The notes under the pieces: generated by a model
The model's input: only the letters and a program-made list of their open reading frames with translations
Told to the model about the DNA's origin: nothing
The model's database searches: none
Program-made: the position numbers and the translations under genes
Assembly: GCA_016713245.1 (NCBI GenBank)
Contig: JADJPM010000001.1
Coordinates: 992,001 to 1,056,000 of the forward strand
DNA length: 64,000 bases
From: Verrucomicrobiaceae bacterium
Lineage (GTDB): Bacteria > Verrucomicrobiota > Verrucomicrobiia > Verrucomicrobiales > Verrucomicrobiaceae
Reading direction: 5' to 3'
Shown here: positions 25,205-34,082 of the stretch, piece after piece
Position numbering within the stretch: position 1 is the first letter of the stretch
Layout of the letters: each line of letters begins with the position of its first letter

Positions 25205-27988
25205 ATGTCCGCCGTCCCCACCGCCGCCCAGATCCGCTCCACCTTTCTCGATTTCTTCAAGTCGAAGCAGCACACCATCGTCCCCAGTGACAACGTGGGC
25301 TACACCAGCCGCGACGGCGCACGCATCTTTACCAATGCGGGCATGAACCAGTTCGTCCCCATCTTCCTCGGTGAGCGCAGTGCGGACGTGGACACCTGGC
25401 CCGGCGTGCTCGCCAAAGGTCTGCCGACTCGTGCGGCGGACACGCAGAAGTGCATCCGCGCCGGCGGCAAACACAACGACCTCGAAGACGTCGGCCTCGA
25501 CACCTACCACCACACCTTTTTCGAGATGCTCGGGAACTGGTCCTTCGGCGACTACTTCAAAAAAGAAGCCATCTCCTGGTCCTGGGAGCTCATCGTCGAG
25601 CGCTTCAAATTCCCCCCGAGCCGCGTCTTCGCCACCATCTACCAGCCGAACAAAGAAAAAGGCGATCCCGCCGAACGTGACGAGGAAAGCTGGAACCTCT
25701 GGGCTGAAAAATTCCGCGCCGTCGGCCTCGATCCCGACATCCACATCGTCAACGGCAACAAAAAGGACAACTTCTGGATGATGGCCGACACCGGCCCCTG
25801 CGGCCCCTGCACTGAAATTCACATCGACCTCACCCCCGGTCCCATCGAGCTGCCCGAGGACCGCCAACGCGAAGGCGCCAAACTCGTCAATGGCAGCGAC
25901 GCCAGCTGCATCGAGATCTGGAACAACGTCTTCATCCAATACAACGCCAACCCCGACGGCACCTTCACCCCGCTGCCTGCGCAGCATGTGGACACTGGCA
26001 TGGGCTTCGAGCGCCTCACCAGCATCATCCAGGGCACGAAAAACTTCACTGATTTCGAAAACGCGAAGATCAGCAACTACGACACGGACGTCTTCAAACC
26101 CATCTTCGACGAACTGACCAAGCTCAGCGGCAAGCACTACCAAAGCACGCTGCCGAAGGCCAACGAGCAGGGCCACGTCATCCCCGTCACCGAGCAGGAA
26201 AAGATCGACGTCGCCTTCCGCGTCATCGCCGACCACCTGCGCACCCTCAGCTTCTCCATCGCCGACGGCATCCAGCCCGGCAACAGCGACCGCAACTACA
26301 CCCTCCGTCGCATCCTCCGCCGCGCCGTGAAGTATGGACGCACGCTCGAATTCAAAGAGCCCTTCTTTTACAAGCTCGTCGATGTCCTCGCCGCGCACAT
26401 GGGTGATGTGTTCCCTGAGCTGCGAGTGAAGAAAGAGCAGGTCAAAGCCGTGCTGAAGCTGGAGGAAGAGGCGTTTAATCGCACTCTCGACCGCGGCGTG
26501 GCGCTTTTTGAAGATCAGGTCGGATCGGTCGGATCAGACCGATCGCTGAGTGGTGCTTTCGCCTTCCAACTCTACGACACTTTCGGCTTCCCCATCGACC
26601 TCACGGAGCTCCTCGCACGCGAACGCGGCCTCAGCGTGGACACCGCAGGTTTTGACAAGCTCATGGACGAGCAGAAGCAGCGCGCTCGTGAAGCCGGTCA
26701 GAAGAATAAGCAGGTCGTCTCCGTCAGCGAGATCGAAACCAAGGACGCCACCAAGTTCATCGGTTACGACACGCTCGAAACCGACGCCAAGGTGCTCGAA
26801 GTCGTGTCCATGAAGGACAAGACGGCGGTGGTGCTCGACTCCAGCGTTTGCTACGCCGAAATGGGCGGCCAGATCGGCGACACGGGCGAACTCATCATCG
26901 GAGCCAACAGCATCCCGATCACAGGCACGACCAAAGTCGGCAACACTTGGCTCCACTTCATCTCCTCTGAAGATTCGTCATTCGTCATTCCTCATTCGTC
27001 ATTGTCGCTCCGCGTGGATGCCACACGTCGTCACGCCATCGAGCGACACCACACCGTCACGCACATCCTGCATTGGGCGCTGCACGAGGTCGTCAGCCAG
27101 GACGCCACGCAGAAAGGCTCCAACGTCACGCCGGACAAGCTCACCTTTGACTTCAACAGCGCCGCCTTGACCGCCGCGCAGCTCGCCGACATCGAAAAAC
27201 TCGTCAATGAGCGCATCGTGGCCAACGACATCGTGTCCTGGACCGAAGTGCCCTACACCGAGGCGAAGGCCAACAGCGGCATCATGCAGCTCTTTGGCGA
27301 AAAATACCCTGAGAACGTTCGCGTCGTGCAGATCGGTGGCAAAGCGCATGCGCTCGATGGTTGGAGCATGGAACTCTGCGGCGGCACTCACACCCGCCAC
27401 ACTGGCGAGATCGGCCTTTTCCGCCTCGTCGCTGAAGGAGCCGTCGCCGCTGGCGTGCGCCGCATCGAAGCCATTGCCGGCATGGAAGCCTACAACGCCG
27501 CCAAGGCCGATTCTGACCTCCTGAAGCTCCTCGCCGGCAAAGTCAGCGCCCAAGGTGCTGCCGACCTCGAGAAGAAGCTCGATCAAATCCTCACGCAGCA
27601 AAAAGAGCTCGAAAAAGCCCTCAAGTCCGCCCAGCAGCGCGAAGCGAGCGGCAAAGCCAAAGACCTCCTCGGCACCGCCGAAGGCAACCTTATCATCGCC
27701 AACCTCGGCGACGTGGATGCCGACTACGCCATGGCGGTGAACGACGCCCTCAAAGGCCAGTTCGGCGGCGTGATCGTCCTCGCTGCCACCGGCGGCGGCA
27801 ACGTCACCCTGATGGCCAACGTCAGCAAAGACCACCAAGCCAAGGTCCAAGCCGGCAAAATCATCCAAACCATCGCCCCCATCGTCGGCGGCAAAGGCGG
27901 CGGCAAACCCGACTTCGCCCGCGGTGGCGGCAAGGATGTGAGCAAGGTCGATGCGGCTCTCGCCGAGGCTCGGAAGCTCTGCTCGTAG
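25205..27988 (+). CDS. alaS: Alanyl-tRNA synthetase with two repeat-encoded insertions
   Basis: A full-length 927-residue enzyme that charges tRNA-Ala and edits mischarged Ser/Gly. The catalytic domain shows IFTNAGMNQFVPIFLG, TQKCIRAGGKHNDLEDVG, HHTFFEMLGNWSFGDYFK and TGPCGPCTEIH. Editing-domain zinc ligands are RHHTVTHILHWAL and the Cys/His of ELCGGTHTRHTGEIG. A C-terminal coiled coil and GGGKPDFARGGG DHHA1-like domain finish the protein. Two segments absent from typical AlaRS (about residues 437-448, VGSVGSDRSLSG-like, and 588-600, EDSSFVIPHSS-like) coincide exactly with dispersed DNA repeats. The stop codon is the TAG of the first REP element downstream. Confidence 0.97.
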   Translation: MSAVPTAAQIRSTFLDFFKSKQHTIVPSDNVGYTSRDGARIFTNAGMNQFVPIFLGERSADVDTWPGVLAKGLPTRAADTQKCIRAGGKHNDLEDVGLDTYHHTFFEMLGNWSFGDYFKKEAISWSWELIVERFKFPPSRVFATIYQPNKEKGDPAERDEESWNLWAEKFRAVGLDPDIHIVNGNKKDNFWMMADTGPCGPCTEIHIDLTPGPIELPEDRQREGAKLVNGSDASCIEIWNNVFIQYNANPDGTFTPLPAQHVDTGMGFERLTSIIQGTKNFTDFENAKISNYDTDVFKPIFDELTKLSGKHYQSTLPKANEQGHVIPVTEQEKIDVAFRVIADHLRTLSFSIADGIQPGNSDRNYTLRRILRRAVKYGRTLEFKEPFFYKLVDVLAAHMGDVFPELRVKKEQVKAVLKLEEEAFNRTLDRGVALFEDQVGSVGSDRSLSGAFAFQLYDTFGFPIDLTELLARERGLSVDTAGFDKLMDEQKQRAREAGQKNKQVVSVSEIETKDATKFIGYDTLETDAKVLEVVSMKDKTAVVLDSSVCYAEMGGQIGDTGELIIGANSIPITGTTKVGNTWLHFISSEDSSFVIPHSSLSLRVDATRRHAIERHHTVTHILHWALHEVVSQDATQKGSNVTPDKLTFDFNSAALTAAQLADIEKLVNERIVANDIVSWTEVPYTEAKANSGIMQLFGEKYPENVRVVQIGGKAHALDGWSMELCGGTHTRHTGEIGLFRLVAEGAVAAGVRRIEAIAGMEAYNAAKADSDLLKLLAGKVSAQGAADLEKKLDQILTQQKELEKALKSAQQREASGKAKDLLGTAEGNLIIANLGDVDADYAMAVNDALKGQFGGVIVLAATGGGNVTLMANVSKDHQAKVQAGKIIQTIAPIVGGKGGGKPDFARGGGKDVSKVDAALAEARKLCS
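26518..26550. repeat. Palindromic GATCGGTCGGATC repeat inside alaS
   Basis: GATCGGTC-GGATCA-GACCGATC is an eight-base-arm palindrome within a slightly longer repeat. It shares its core with 1563-1577 and 9513-9527. Translation adds a Gly/Ser/Asp/Arg segment to the AlaRS catalytic-to-editing connection without breaking the frame. Confidence 0.7.
26973..27004. repeat. ATTCGTCATT repeat inside alaS
   Basis: Three near-perfect ATTCGTCATT words occur in 32 bases, matching one arm of the intergenic palindrome at 7865-7962. They encode the extra SSFVIPHSSLS-like segment just before the editing-domain HxxxH motif. Confidence 0.7.
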
Positions 27989-28118
27989 TTCGGGCTTTAG
28001 CCCGCCTCTGTGTTTGTAGTTCGGCCTTCGGGCCGTTCTGGGTGGTTTGTGACCTCAAAGAACGGGCTGAAGCCCGAACTACAAACGTCGAACCTTGACG
28101 GCCTAAAGGCCGAACGAC
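27985..28118. repeat. Cluster of four REP elements in inverted pairs
   Basis: GTAGTTCGGGCTTTAGCCCG (27985-28004) and a variant with CGGCCTTCGGGCCG (28016-28035) face inverted copies at 28063-28082 and 28099-28118 (the last with GTCG instead of GTAG). Each has the GTAG-type tetranucleotide 5' of a hairpin, as in REP elements served by RAYT transposases. The first copy supplies the alaS stop codon. Confidence 0.85.
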
Positions 28119-28129
28119 AAACTCGCTGC

Positions 28130-28729
28130 ATGTATGCGTGGCGGCGAATGACTCACGAACAGCGGGAGAACGTCCTCCAATGGCGGAAACTCCGCAGCCG
28201 CCCGTGGCATTCACCGCCGCATCCTCTTGGAGGAGCAGGTGAGTTTCACCTGACAGCAGCGTGTTACGAGCACCAGCCGATCATCGGCCAAACGCCCGAA
28301 CGGATGGATGCGTTTGCAGAGAATTTGCTGGCTGCTGTGGAGGACTGCCAGATTCACGCATGGTGCCTGCTGCCCAATCATTACCACCTCTATCTCGAGA
28401 CGACAGACCTGAAGCAGACATTGGTTGCTCTGGGCAAGTTGCATGGTCGTGCGTCTTTTATTTGGAACGGCGAAGACCACCAACGCGGCTGCCATGTCTG
28501 GCATAGCGTCTCTGACCGGCAGATCCGCAACGAAGCCCACGGCTGGGCCACCCTCAACTACCTCCACCACAACCCCGTGCGCCACGGCTACGTCTCCAAA
28601 TGGCAGGAATGGCCCTGGTCGAGCGCGAGGGAGTACCTCGCGAAACAAGGCGCGGATGAAGCGGCAAGAATCTGGAAGGCCTTCCCCGTGCTCGATTACG
28701 GCGCAGGCTGGGATGACGCAGGTTTGTAG
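28130..28729 (+). CDS. REP-associated tyrosine transposase (RAYT, Y1/IS200-like fold)
   Basis: The 199-residue protein begins MYAWRRMTHEQ; the extended frame further upstream runs through REP DNA and is rejected. The HUH endonuclease motif is LPNHYHLYLE, with the catalytic-tyrosine helix most likely in LNYLHHNPVRHGYV. ACYEHQPIIG near the N-terminus is also characteristic. The protein would nick single-stranded REP hairpins and move or spread them, but it is a single-copy chromosomal gene rather than an insertion sequence. Inverted REP pairs flank it on both sides, the classic REPtron layout. It is probably intact and active. Confidence 0.88.
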   Translation: MYAWRRMTHEQRENVLQWRKLRSRPWHSPPHPLGGAGEFHLTAACYEHQPIIGQTPERMDAFAENLLAAVEDCQIHAWCLLPNHYHLYLETTDLKQTLVALGKLHGRASFIWNGEDHQRGCHVWHSVSDRQIRNEAHGWATLNYLHHNPVRHGYVSKWQEWPWSSAREYLAKQGADEAARIWKAFPVLDYGAGWDDAGL

Positions 28730-28735
28730 CAGTTC

Positions 28736-28794
28736 GTAGTTCGGGCTTTAGCCCGTTCCGTGAACTCCCAATCCCGGGCTGAAGCCCGAACTAC
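28736..28794. repeat. Inverted REP pair downstream of the RAYT gene
   Basis: GTAGTTCGGGCTTTAGCCCG at 28736-28755 is faced by its inverted partner at 28775-28794 across a 19-base spacer. The first is identical to the element at 27985. The pair lies between the RAYT stop and the convergent beta-propeller gene. Confidence 0.85.
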
Positions 28795-28800
28795 AAACTG

Positions 28801-30330
28801 TCACCTCACATACACCGCGCTCAGCCGGATATTCGCTCGCTTCTTGCCCTCGAAGACGATGCGCAGCCGCAGCTTCTCGGGCAGCGGGTCTGCAAACGGC
28901 ACCGGCACCTGAAAGCCGTTCTGCTTCACCACGGCGGCGGAGATGGCCTCCAGCGGCCTCTCAACCTCATCGAGCACTTCCACTCGCAAAACGGCCTCGT
29001 CGCCCAAGCCATCCACATTCACGAAAAAGCCCTCTTTCGGCCTCGAAATAGCGGCGGTGACGAGTTCCGCCGTCACCTTCGGCATCTGATAATCTCCCGG
29101 CCCCTCGCCACTCGCATCAAACACCAGGTCGCCCATCCGATCGCGAGGCCACGCCGCGATACCGACGCCTCCGCGCTTCACTTCCGGCCCGCCAGTGGCT
29201 CGCGGATCCCAGGCTCCGTAGTAGTGAAAGGTCTTCTCGCCGATGTTCTCAAAGCCCTGGCCCTGAATGATGCCGCCTTGGTCCCATTCGCCATCCTTGC
29301 CACGCTCCAGCAGCGTCCACTCGTGCTTCGGCTCGCGAAAGGTCTGACCGTCGTTCGACATCACGAAGCCCAGATCGACCGACACATCCTTCCACGCCGC
29401 CGCACCATGCCAGCGGCCATACACACCGAGCAACACATTCCCGCGAGGCCACACCGCGATGCCTTCGTGGTTCTGTTCACCCTCGCGACTCTTCCCCGCA
29501 CCAAGATACTCGTGCTGCGCCGTGCGCACAAAGGCCAGCGTGCTCGTGGCGGACCAGTTCACAAAGTCCGCGCTGCGATGCAGCCGCACCACACGGCCTT
29601 GGTAATGATGCGTGTGAGGCATCGCATTCTGCGCCGTGAGGAAATACTGCCCGTCCCACTGATACAGCCCGCAGGCCGGCTCCAGATGAAAGCCGGGCAC
29701 GAGCAGGTCTTGTTTCCGCAGCTCGCCCTTCACCGGCTTCACGTCCTTCGTTGGCCGCCACGTCAGCCCGTCCGGGCTCACAAAAGGCAGCAGTGTCCCG
29801 AGCCGCGTCTTGTGTCGAAAATACACATGCGTGACCATCTTATAGCGCCGCGAGGCATCGGGATCGACCTCGTCCTTGATCACCTTCAAGTTCACAAAGC
29901 CCCACGCACCGCCGACATCCACGAGGTTGTTCTTCTTGCTACCGCGAAACTCAACCAGCCCCAGCTCCGGCTTCACCCACGTCACGCCGTCCACGCTCTC
30001 CGCATAAGCCGCCCGCCAACGCTCGGAGGCCACCGCGCCCTTTCCCGCATCATCAAAGGCCACATACCACATCCGGTATTTGCCACCGTCTTGGATGATC
30101 GAACCATAAAACTGCACCCCATGCGCATCCACCGTGCCCGGTGCTCCACGCGTCACCACGGGATTGCCTTCAAACCGCTCCGGCTGCCGCATTTCGAGCC
30201 TCAAATTCTGCGTGTGTGGGATCGAGACGCTGTCGAAGGCGAACAGGGTGGTCGCTTTCGTTTCATCGAAAAGACCCGCTGCGCTCAGGTGAGCCGTGGT
30301 GAGGACAAGAGTGGCAATCAACGGTTTCAT
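28801..30330 (-). CDS. Secreted five-bladed beta-propeller (GH32/43/62-like) protein
   Basis: A 509-residue protein with signal peptide MKPLIATLVLTTAHLSAAG. The repeated blade pattern is visible as GKYRMWYVAFDD, AAYAESVDGVTWVKPELGLVEF, SRRYKMVTHVYF, LPFVSPDGLTWRP and HRSADFVNWSA, as in the glycosidase-like propellers often annotated as secreted hypothetical proteins in Verrucomicrobiota. I cannot identify catalytic acids with confidence, so a hydrolase activity is inferred only. The start overlaps the sulfatase stop by four bases, so both are exported from one operon. A polysaccharide-degrading pair is the simplest reading. Confidence 0.75.
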   Translation of the reverse strand: MKPLIATLVLTTAHLSAAGLFDETKATTLFAFDSVSIPHTQNLRLEMRQPERFEGNPVVTRGAPGTVDAHGVQFYGSIIQDGGKYRMWYVAFDDAGKGAVASERWRAAYAESVDGVTWVKPELGLVEFRGSKKNNLVDVGGAWGFVNLKVIKDEVDPDASRRYKMVTHVYFRHKTRLGTLLPFVSPDGLTWRPTKDVKPVKGELRKQDLLVPGFHLEPACGLYQWDGQYFLTAQNAMPHTHHYQGRVVRLHRSADFVNWSATSTLAFVRTAQHEYLGAGKSREGEQNHEGIAVWPRGNVLLGVYGRWHGAAAWKDVSVDLGFVMSNDGQTFREPKHEWTLLERGKDGEWDQGGIIQGQGFENIGEKTFHYYGAWDPRATGGPEVKRGGVGIAAWPRDRMGDLVFDASGEGPGDYQMPKVTAELVTAAISRPKEGFFVNVDGLGDEAVLRVEVLDEVERPLEAISAAVVKQNGFQVPVPFADPLPEKLRLRIVFEGKKRANIRLSAVYVR

Positions 30331-31727
30331 TCTTGTTTCTTCTTTTTCGCGTTGCCTTTCTTTGCCGCACCGGGGTCGATGAGCGTGACGGGTTCGCCTT
30401 GCAGGAGTGGTTTGCCAAAGACGGTTTGAGTGTCGCCTTGCTGCTTCATCCAGGCATCGAGATCGCTGCGCATCGCGGCAAGTCGCTCAGCTTGTTTCGG
30501 CTCGGCAGCGAGGTTGTGAAGCTCGTTCGGGTCGTTGGCGAGGTCGTAGAGTTCTTCGGAGGGGCGTGTGGTGAAGCGCTTCACCTTGGCTGCGGCAGCG
30601 GGATCATTCTCGGCGGCGGTGAGCCATGTTTTCCAATACGCGAGGCCGCTGGGGCCGGAGGAGCGTGAGATGTGCGAGTGATGCTGAAACTCGGGTTGGA
30701 GATTGCGGATGTATTTCCAGTCCTGCGTGCGGACGCTGCGGATGGGATAGACGTTGAAGTCGCCGTCGCCGCTGTGGGTGGCGAAGATCCGATCGCGATG
30801 CCTGGTGGTGGTGCCGCGCAGGATTCCGGCGAAGGATTTGCCGTCGATGTCGTCCGGCACTTTCCCGCCGCCGAGTTCGATGAAGGTGGGAAGCAAATCG
30901 GGCCAGCAGACCATCGCATCGCTGGTGGTGGCGGGTTTCAGCGTGCCGGGCCAAGCGATGATGAGCGGAATGCGGATGCCAGCGTCGTAGAGGTTCCATT
31001 TGCCAAAGGGCCACTGGCCACCGTGATCGGCGGTATAGATGAAGAGCGTGTCGCCAGCGATTTTCTCACGAGCAAGGGTGCGGACCTCGCCGAGCAGCGT
31101 GTCGGCCTTGGTGATGTCGGTGAGGTAGCTCGCCCGCTGCTCTCGTGTGACGGCGGTGTCCACATGCGTGGGCGGGATGGTGACTTTCGTTGGATCGTAG
31201 CTGCGTTCTTCACTCCACGGCACATGTGGATGCCGTGTGCCGACCAAAAGGCAGAGCGGCTTCTTCGATGTGCGCTCATTGAGGAACTTCGCTACTTCGG
31301 CCGTGTCCGAGATGCCCACGGGTGGCCCGATGACGGTATCGAAGTCGTAGAACTTGGCCCAATCGCCGTGCGCGACCTTGCCGATGATGGCGACCTCGTA
31401 ACCAATGCTTCGAAGCACGGTGGGCAACGATGGAACCTCGGGCCTTTTGGCGTTGTGATTGGCCTCCGCTCCATTGCGAGCCGACCAAAGTCCCGTCAGC
31501 ATCGCCGTGCGGCTCGGTCCACAGGCAGGCGAGGCGACAAAGGCGTGCGTGAACTTCAGTCCTTCCTCCGCGAGTCGTTTCATGTTCGGCGTGCGGACCT
31601 CGGTGGAGCCATAGGCCTGCGAATCGAGCTGGCTGTGATCATCCGAGATGAAAACGACGATGTTGGGCTGGGCCGCGAAAACGGACAGCAGAGGGCAAAG
31701 AGCGAGGAAGAACAAAAGGCGTTTCAT
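30327..31727 (-). CDS. Secreted type I sulfatase
   Basis: The 466-residue protein has a signal peptide (MKRLLFFLALCPLLSVFA) and a sulfatase fold: PNIVVFISDDHSQLD binds calcium, SPACGPSRTAML is the C-x-P-S-R motif whose Cys becomes formylglycine, and GTRHPHVPW and IYTADHGGQWPFGKWNLYD are the further active-site segments. It resembles N-sulfoglucosamine sulfohydrolase-like enzymes more than arylsulfatases, but the natural substrate is not known. The longer frame from 31859 lacks signal character. No sulfatase-modifying enzyme is in the window. The propeller gene follows with a four-base overlap. Confidence 0.93.
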   Translation of the reverse strand: MKRLLFFLALCPLLSVFAAQPNIVVFISDDHSQLDSQAYGSTEVRTPNMKRLAEEGLKFTHAFVASPACGPSRTAMLTGLWSARNGAEANHNAKRPEVPSLPTVLRSIGYEVAIIGKVAHGDWAKFYDFDTVIGPPVGISDTAEVAKFLNERTSKKPLCLLVGTRHPHVPWSEERSYDPTKVTIPPTHVDTAVTREQRASYLTDITKADTLLGEVRTLAREKIAGDTLFIYTADHGGQWPFGKWNLYDAGIRIPLIIAWPGTLKPATTSDAMVCWPDLLPTFIELGGGKVPDDIDGKSFAGILRGTTTRHRDRIFATHSGDGDFNVYPIRSVRTQDWKYIRNLQPEFQHHSHISRSSGPSGLAYWKTWLTAAENDPAAAAKVKRFTTRPSEELYDLANDPNELHNLAAEPKQAERLAAMRSDLDAWMKQQGDTQTVFGKPLLQGEPVTLIDPGAAKKGNAKKKKQE

Positions 31728-31857
31728 GATCGGCGAGGCCTGTGAACTGGCCGGTTGGGGCGAATGTTGCGGGTTTTTACTCACCGCTGGCTCTGGCCCG
31801 CTCTCTGCTGCAACAATCTGGGCTTTCTGATCGTTCCCTTGGCCCCCAAAACATCTC

Positions 31858-33126
31858 ATGAATCGTCGTCATTTCCTTCTCAGTTCTCTTGGCACCACGC
31901 TGGCCTTGCCGAGCATGTCTTCGCTTTTGGCCAAAGGGGCCACTGGCGGCTCCGTGCAGGTGGCCAAAGGGGCTGGCATGGGCGCACGGCGCTTTGTGGC
32001 GATTGGGAATCTCCTTGGCTACCAGACGAAGAGCCTGTTTCCGACGACCACTGGCCGAAATTACGAGAAGACGACGTTGCTTGAGCCTTTGTGGGACATT
32101 CGCGACAAAATGACGGTCCTCCGCGGGCTCGATCACGGCGTCAAAGGCGGGCATTTCGCGGTGCATTCGTTTCTTTCCGGTGTGCTGCATTCTGAGGCGC
32201 AAAATCGCCCGGATGGCAATGTGACCATCGATCAGTTCCTCGCGGACGAGGTGGGCTTTGAGACGCGTTTTCCATCGCTCACGGTGGGTTCGGAGGGCGG
32301 CATTCATGGCGGCTGCCAGATTGCGTGGACGAAGTCGGGCGTGCGTGTGCCGCCGGTGACGAATCCGGCGGAGTTGTTTGAGAAGCTTTTCGTCACCGAC
32401 TCGAAGGAGCGTCAGGCTCGTCGGGCGCAGGAGAATCAGGTGCAGGCCTCCATCCTCGATTCCGTGCTGGAGGAGGCAAACCGCCTTTCCAAGAAGGTGA
32501 ACAAAGAGGACAAGGACAAGCTCGACGAATACCTCACCTCCGTGCGCGATGTGGAGAAGCGCCTCGAACTGCGCCAGCGCTGGACGAATCAGCCGAAGCC
32601 GAAAGCGCCCTTCAACAAGCCTGCAAATCGCAACGCGGTCGAAGATCTGCCGCTGCTGTATGAGATGATCGCGCTCGCCTTGCAGTCGGACAGCACGCGC
32701 ATCGCCACGCTGGAGATCGGCGGCGATTTCATGCCGCAGCATCTCGGCATCAAGAAGGACTGGCACGGCCTCTCGCACCACGGCAACGACGCCGAGGCCA
32801 TCGCCGACCTCATCACGCTGGAGCGGTATCAGATCGATCATTTCGGCAAGTTCGTGGCCCGCCTCGCAAAGATGAACGACGGGGAGCGCACGCTGCTCGA
32901 TTCGACGACCGTGATGTTCGGCAGCGGCATGGGCGACGGCAACTCGCACAAGAACTCCGACCTCCCCATCCTCCTCGCCGGCGGCGGCTACAAACACGGC
33001 GAATACCGCGAAGTCCCCCGCGAAGGCATCAACAAGGTGCCGCTGTGCAATCTCTTCGTCGATATCGCCCAGAAGATGGGCGTCGAAACCGATTCGTTCG
33101 GCAGCAGCACGGGACGCTTTGCTTGA
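31858..33126 (+). CDS. DUF1552 Tat-exported protein
   Basis: The 422-residue protein starts with a twin-arginine signal (MNRRHFLLSSLGTTLALPSMSSLLA). The rest follows the DUF1552 family: KMTVLRGLDHGVKGGHFAVHSFLSG, the NVTIDQFLADEVG segment, and SGMGDGNSHKNSDLPILLAGGG near the C-terminus. The family is the usual partner of the DUF1592/DUF1588 cytochrome-like protein in Planctomycetota and Verrucomicrobiota; the partner gene is at 34083-36590, with a DUF3800 gene in between. Function is unknown. It is divergent from the sulfatase gene with about 130 bases between the chosen starts. Confidence 0.92.
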   Translation: MNRRHFLLSSLGTTLALPSMSSLLAKGATGGSVQVAKGAGMGARRFVAIGNLLGYQTKSLFPTTTGRNYEKTTLLEPLWDIRDKMTVLRGLDHGVKGGHFAVHSFLSGVLHSEAQNRPDGNVTIDQFLADEVGFETRFPSLTVGSEGGIHGGCQIAWTKSGVRVPPVTNPAELFEKLFVTDSKERQARRAQENQVQASILDSVLEEANRLSKKVNKEDKDKLDEYLTSVRDVEKRLELRQRWTNQPKPKAPFNKPANRNAVEDLPLLYEMIALALQSDSTRIATLEIGGDFMPQHLGIKKDWHGLSHHGNDAEAIADLITLERYQIDHFGKFVARLAKMNDGERTLLDSTTVMFGSGMGDGNSHKNSDLPILLAGGGYKHGEYREVPREGINKVPLCNLFVDIAQKMGVETDSFGSSTGRFA

Positions 33127-33192
33127 TGCCAAGCGGCTTCGATAGCGCGGTCACGCCGACGCCATGACCAAGGTCGCTGCTTGCGAAAGTTC

Positions 33193-33948
33193 ATGAACAG
33201 CCCGCCCGCCATTCCTTTCGGTGACTATCTTGTCTTTGTGGATGAGAGCGGCGATCACAGTCTCACGAGCATCAATCCGCAGCATCCCGTGTTCGTGTTG
33301 GCTTTCGTCATCATCAAAAAGACAGATTATGTGCGGCAGGTGTGCCCGGCCTTCCAGGAATTCAAAATGCGCTACTGGGGCCATGATGAGGTGGTGCTGC
33401 ATGAACACGAGATCAGGAAGCCACAAGACGCCTTTTCCTTCCTTCAAATCAAGCCACTGCGAGAAAAGTTCATGCGAGAACTGACCGTCATCATGGAAGA
33501 GCTTCCCGCGACCGTCGTGGCTGTGGTGATTGATAAGACGGCCTTCCTCTCCGCCCATGCCTCTCCCGAGGGTGTCTATGACTATGCCATGGAGATTGGG
33601 ATCAATGCGGTCTTTTCCTTTCTGCAACGGCACGACAACTCTGACACAAAAACACCCGTGGTGGTAGAGTGTCGTGGACGAAAGGAGGACAAAGAGCTCG
33701 AACTCGCTTTCCGACGGTTTTGCGATTCTGGGAAAGGCCACAATCGCCCGTTGCCCTTTGATCTGGTCATGATCCCCAAAACTTCCAATTCTGCCGGTCT
33801 GCAACTGGCCGACTTAGTTGCCCGGCCCATCGGGATTAAACACATCCGACCCCAACAACCCAACCGGGCTTATGACATCATCCAGGCCAAATTGGATCGT
33901 GTTGGAAACGATGAACCGGAGGGCTATGGATTGATCACCATCCCCTGA
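33193..33948 (+). CDS. DUF3800 protein (RNase H-like fold)
   Basis: A 251-residue protein with the DUF3800 signature: YLVFVDESGDHSL at the start, FVLAFVIIK, then GLQLADLVARPIG near the C-terminus, which together form the acidic core of an RNase H-like fold. The ATG at 33193 is used rather than the TTG at 33181. DUF3800 proteins often occur in mobile or defence-linked contexts; no other defence gene is adjacent. It lies between a DUF1552 gene and its cytochrome partner, a pair that is usually adjacent, so it is probably a later insertion. Nuclease activity is inferred. Confidence 0.85.
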   Translation: MNSPPAIPFGDYLVFVDESGDHSLTSINPQHPVFVLAFVIIKKTDYVRQVCPAFQEFKMRYWGHDEVVLHEHEIRKPQDAFSFLQIKPLREKFMRELTVIMEELPATVVAVVIDKTAFLSAHASPEGVYDYAMEIGINAVFSFLQRHDNSDTKTPVVVECRGRKEDKELELAFRRFCDSGKGHNRPLPFDLVMIPKTSNSAGLQLADLVARPIGIKHIRPQQPNRAYDIIQAKLDRVGNDEPEGYGLITIP

Positions 33949-34082
33949 AATGCGAAAGGCCCTCGGATATTTCCAAGAGCCTAGCGCCGGGCGGATATTT
34001 CCACCCCAACTTGAAGCCACAGTAACTCTTTAATTATTGGCGTCAAAAATTAATACAGAAAGCCTCTCAAACCTCCTCTTCG

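Noticed and set aside
33949..34082. Regulatory element with two GGATATTTCCA words before the DUF1592-type gene
   Set aside because: Two copies of an 11-base word in a short gap are suggestive, but I know no regulator for it and cannot rule out chance.
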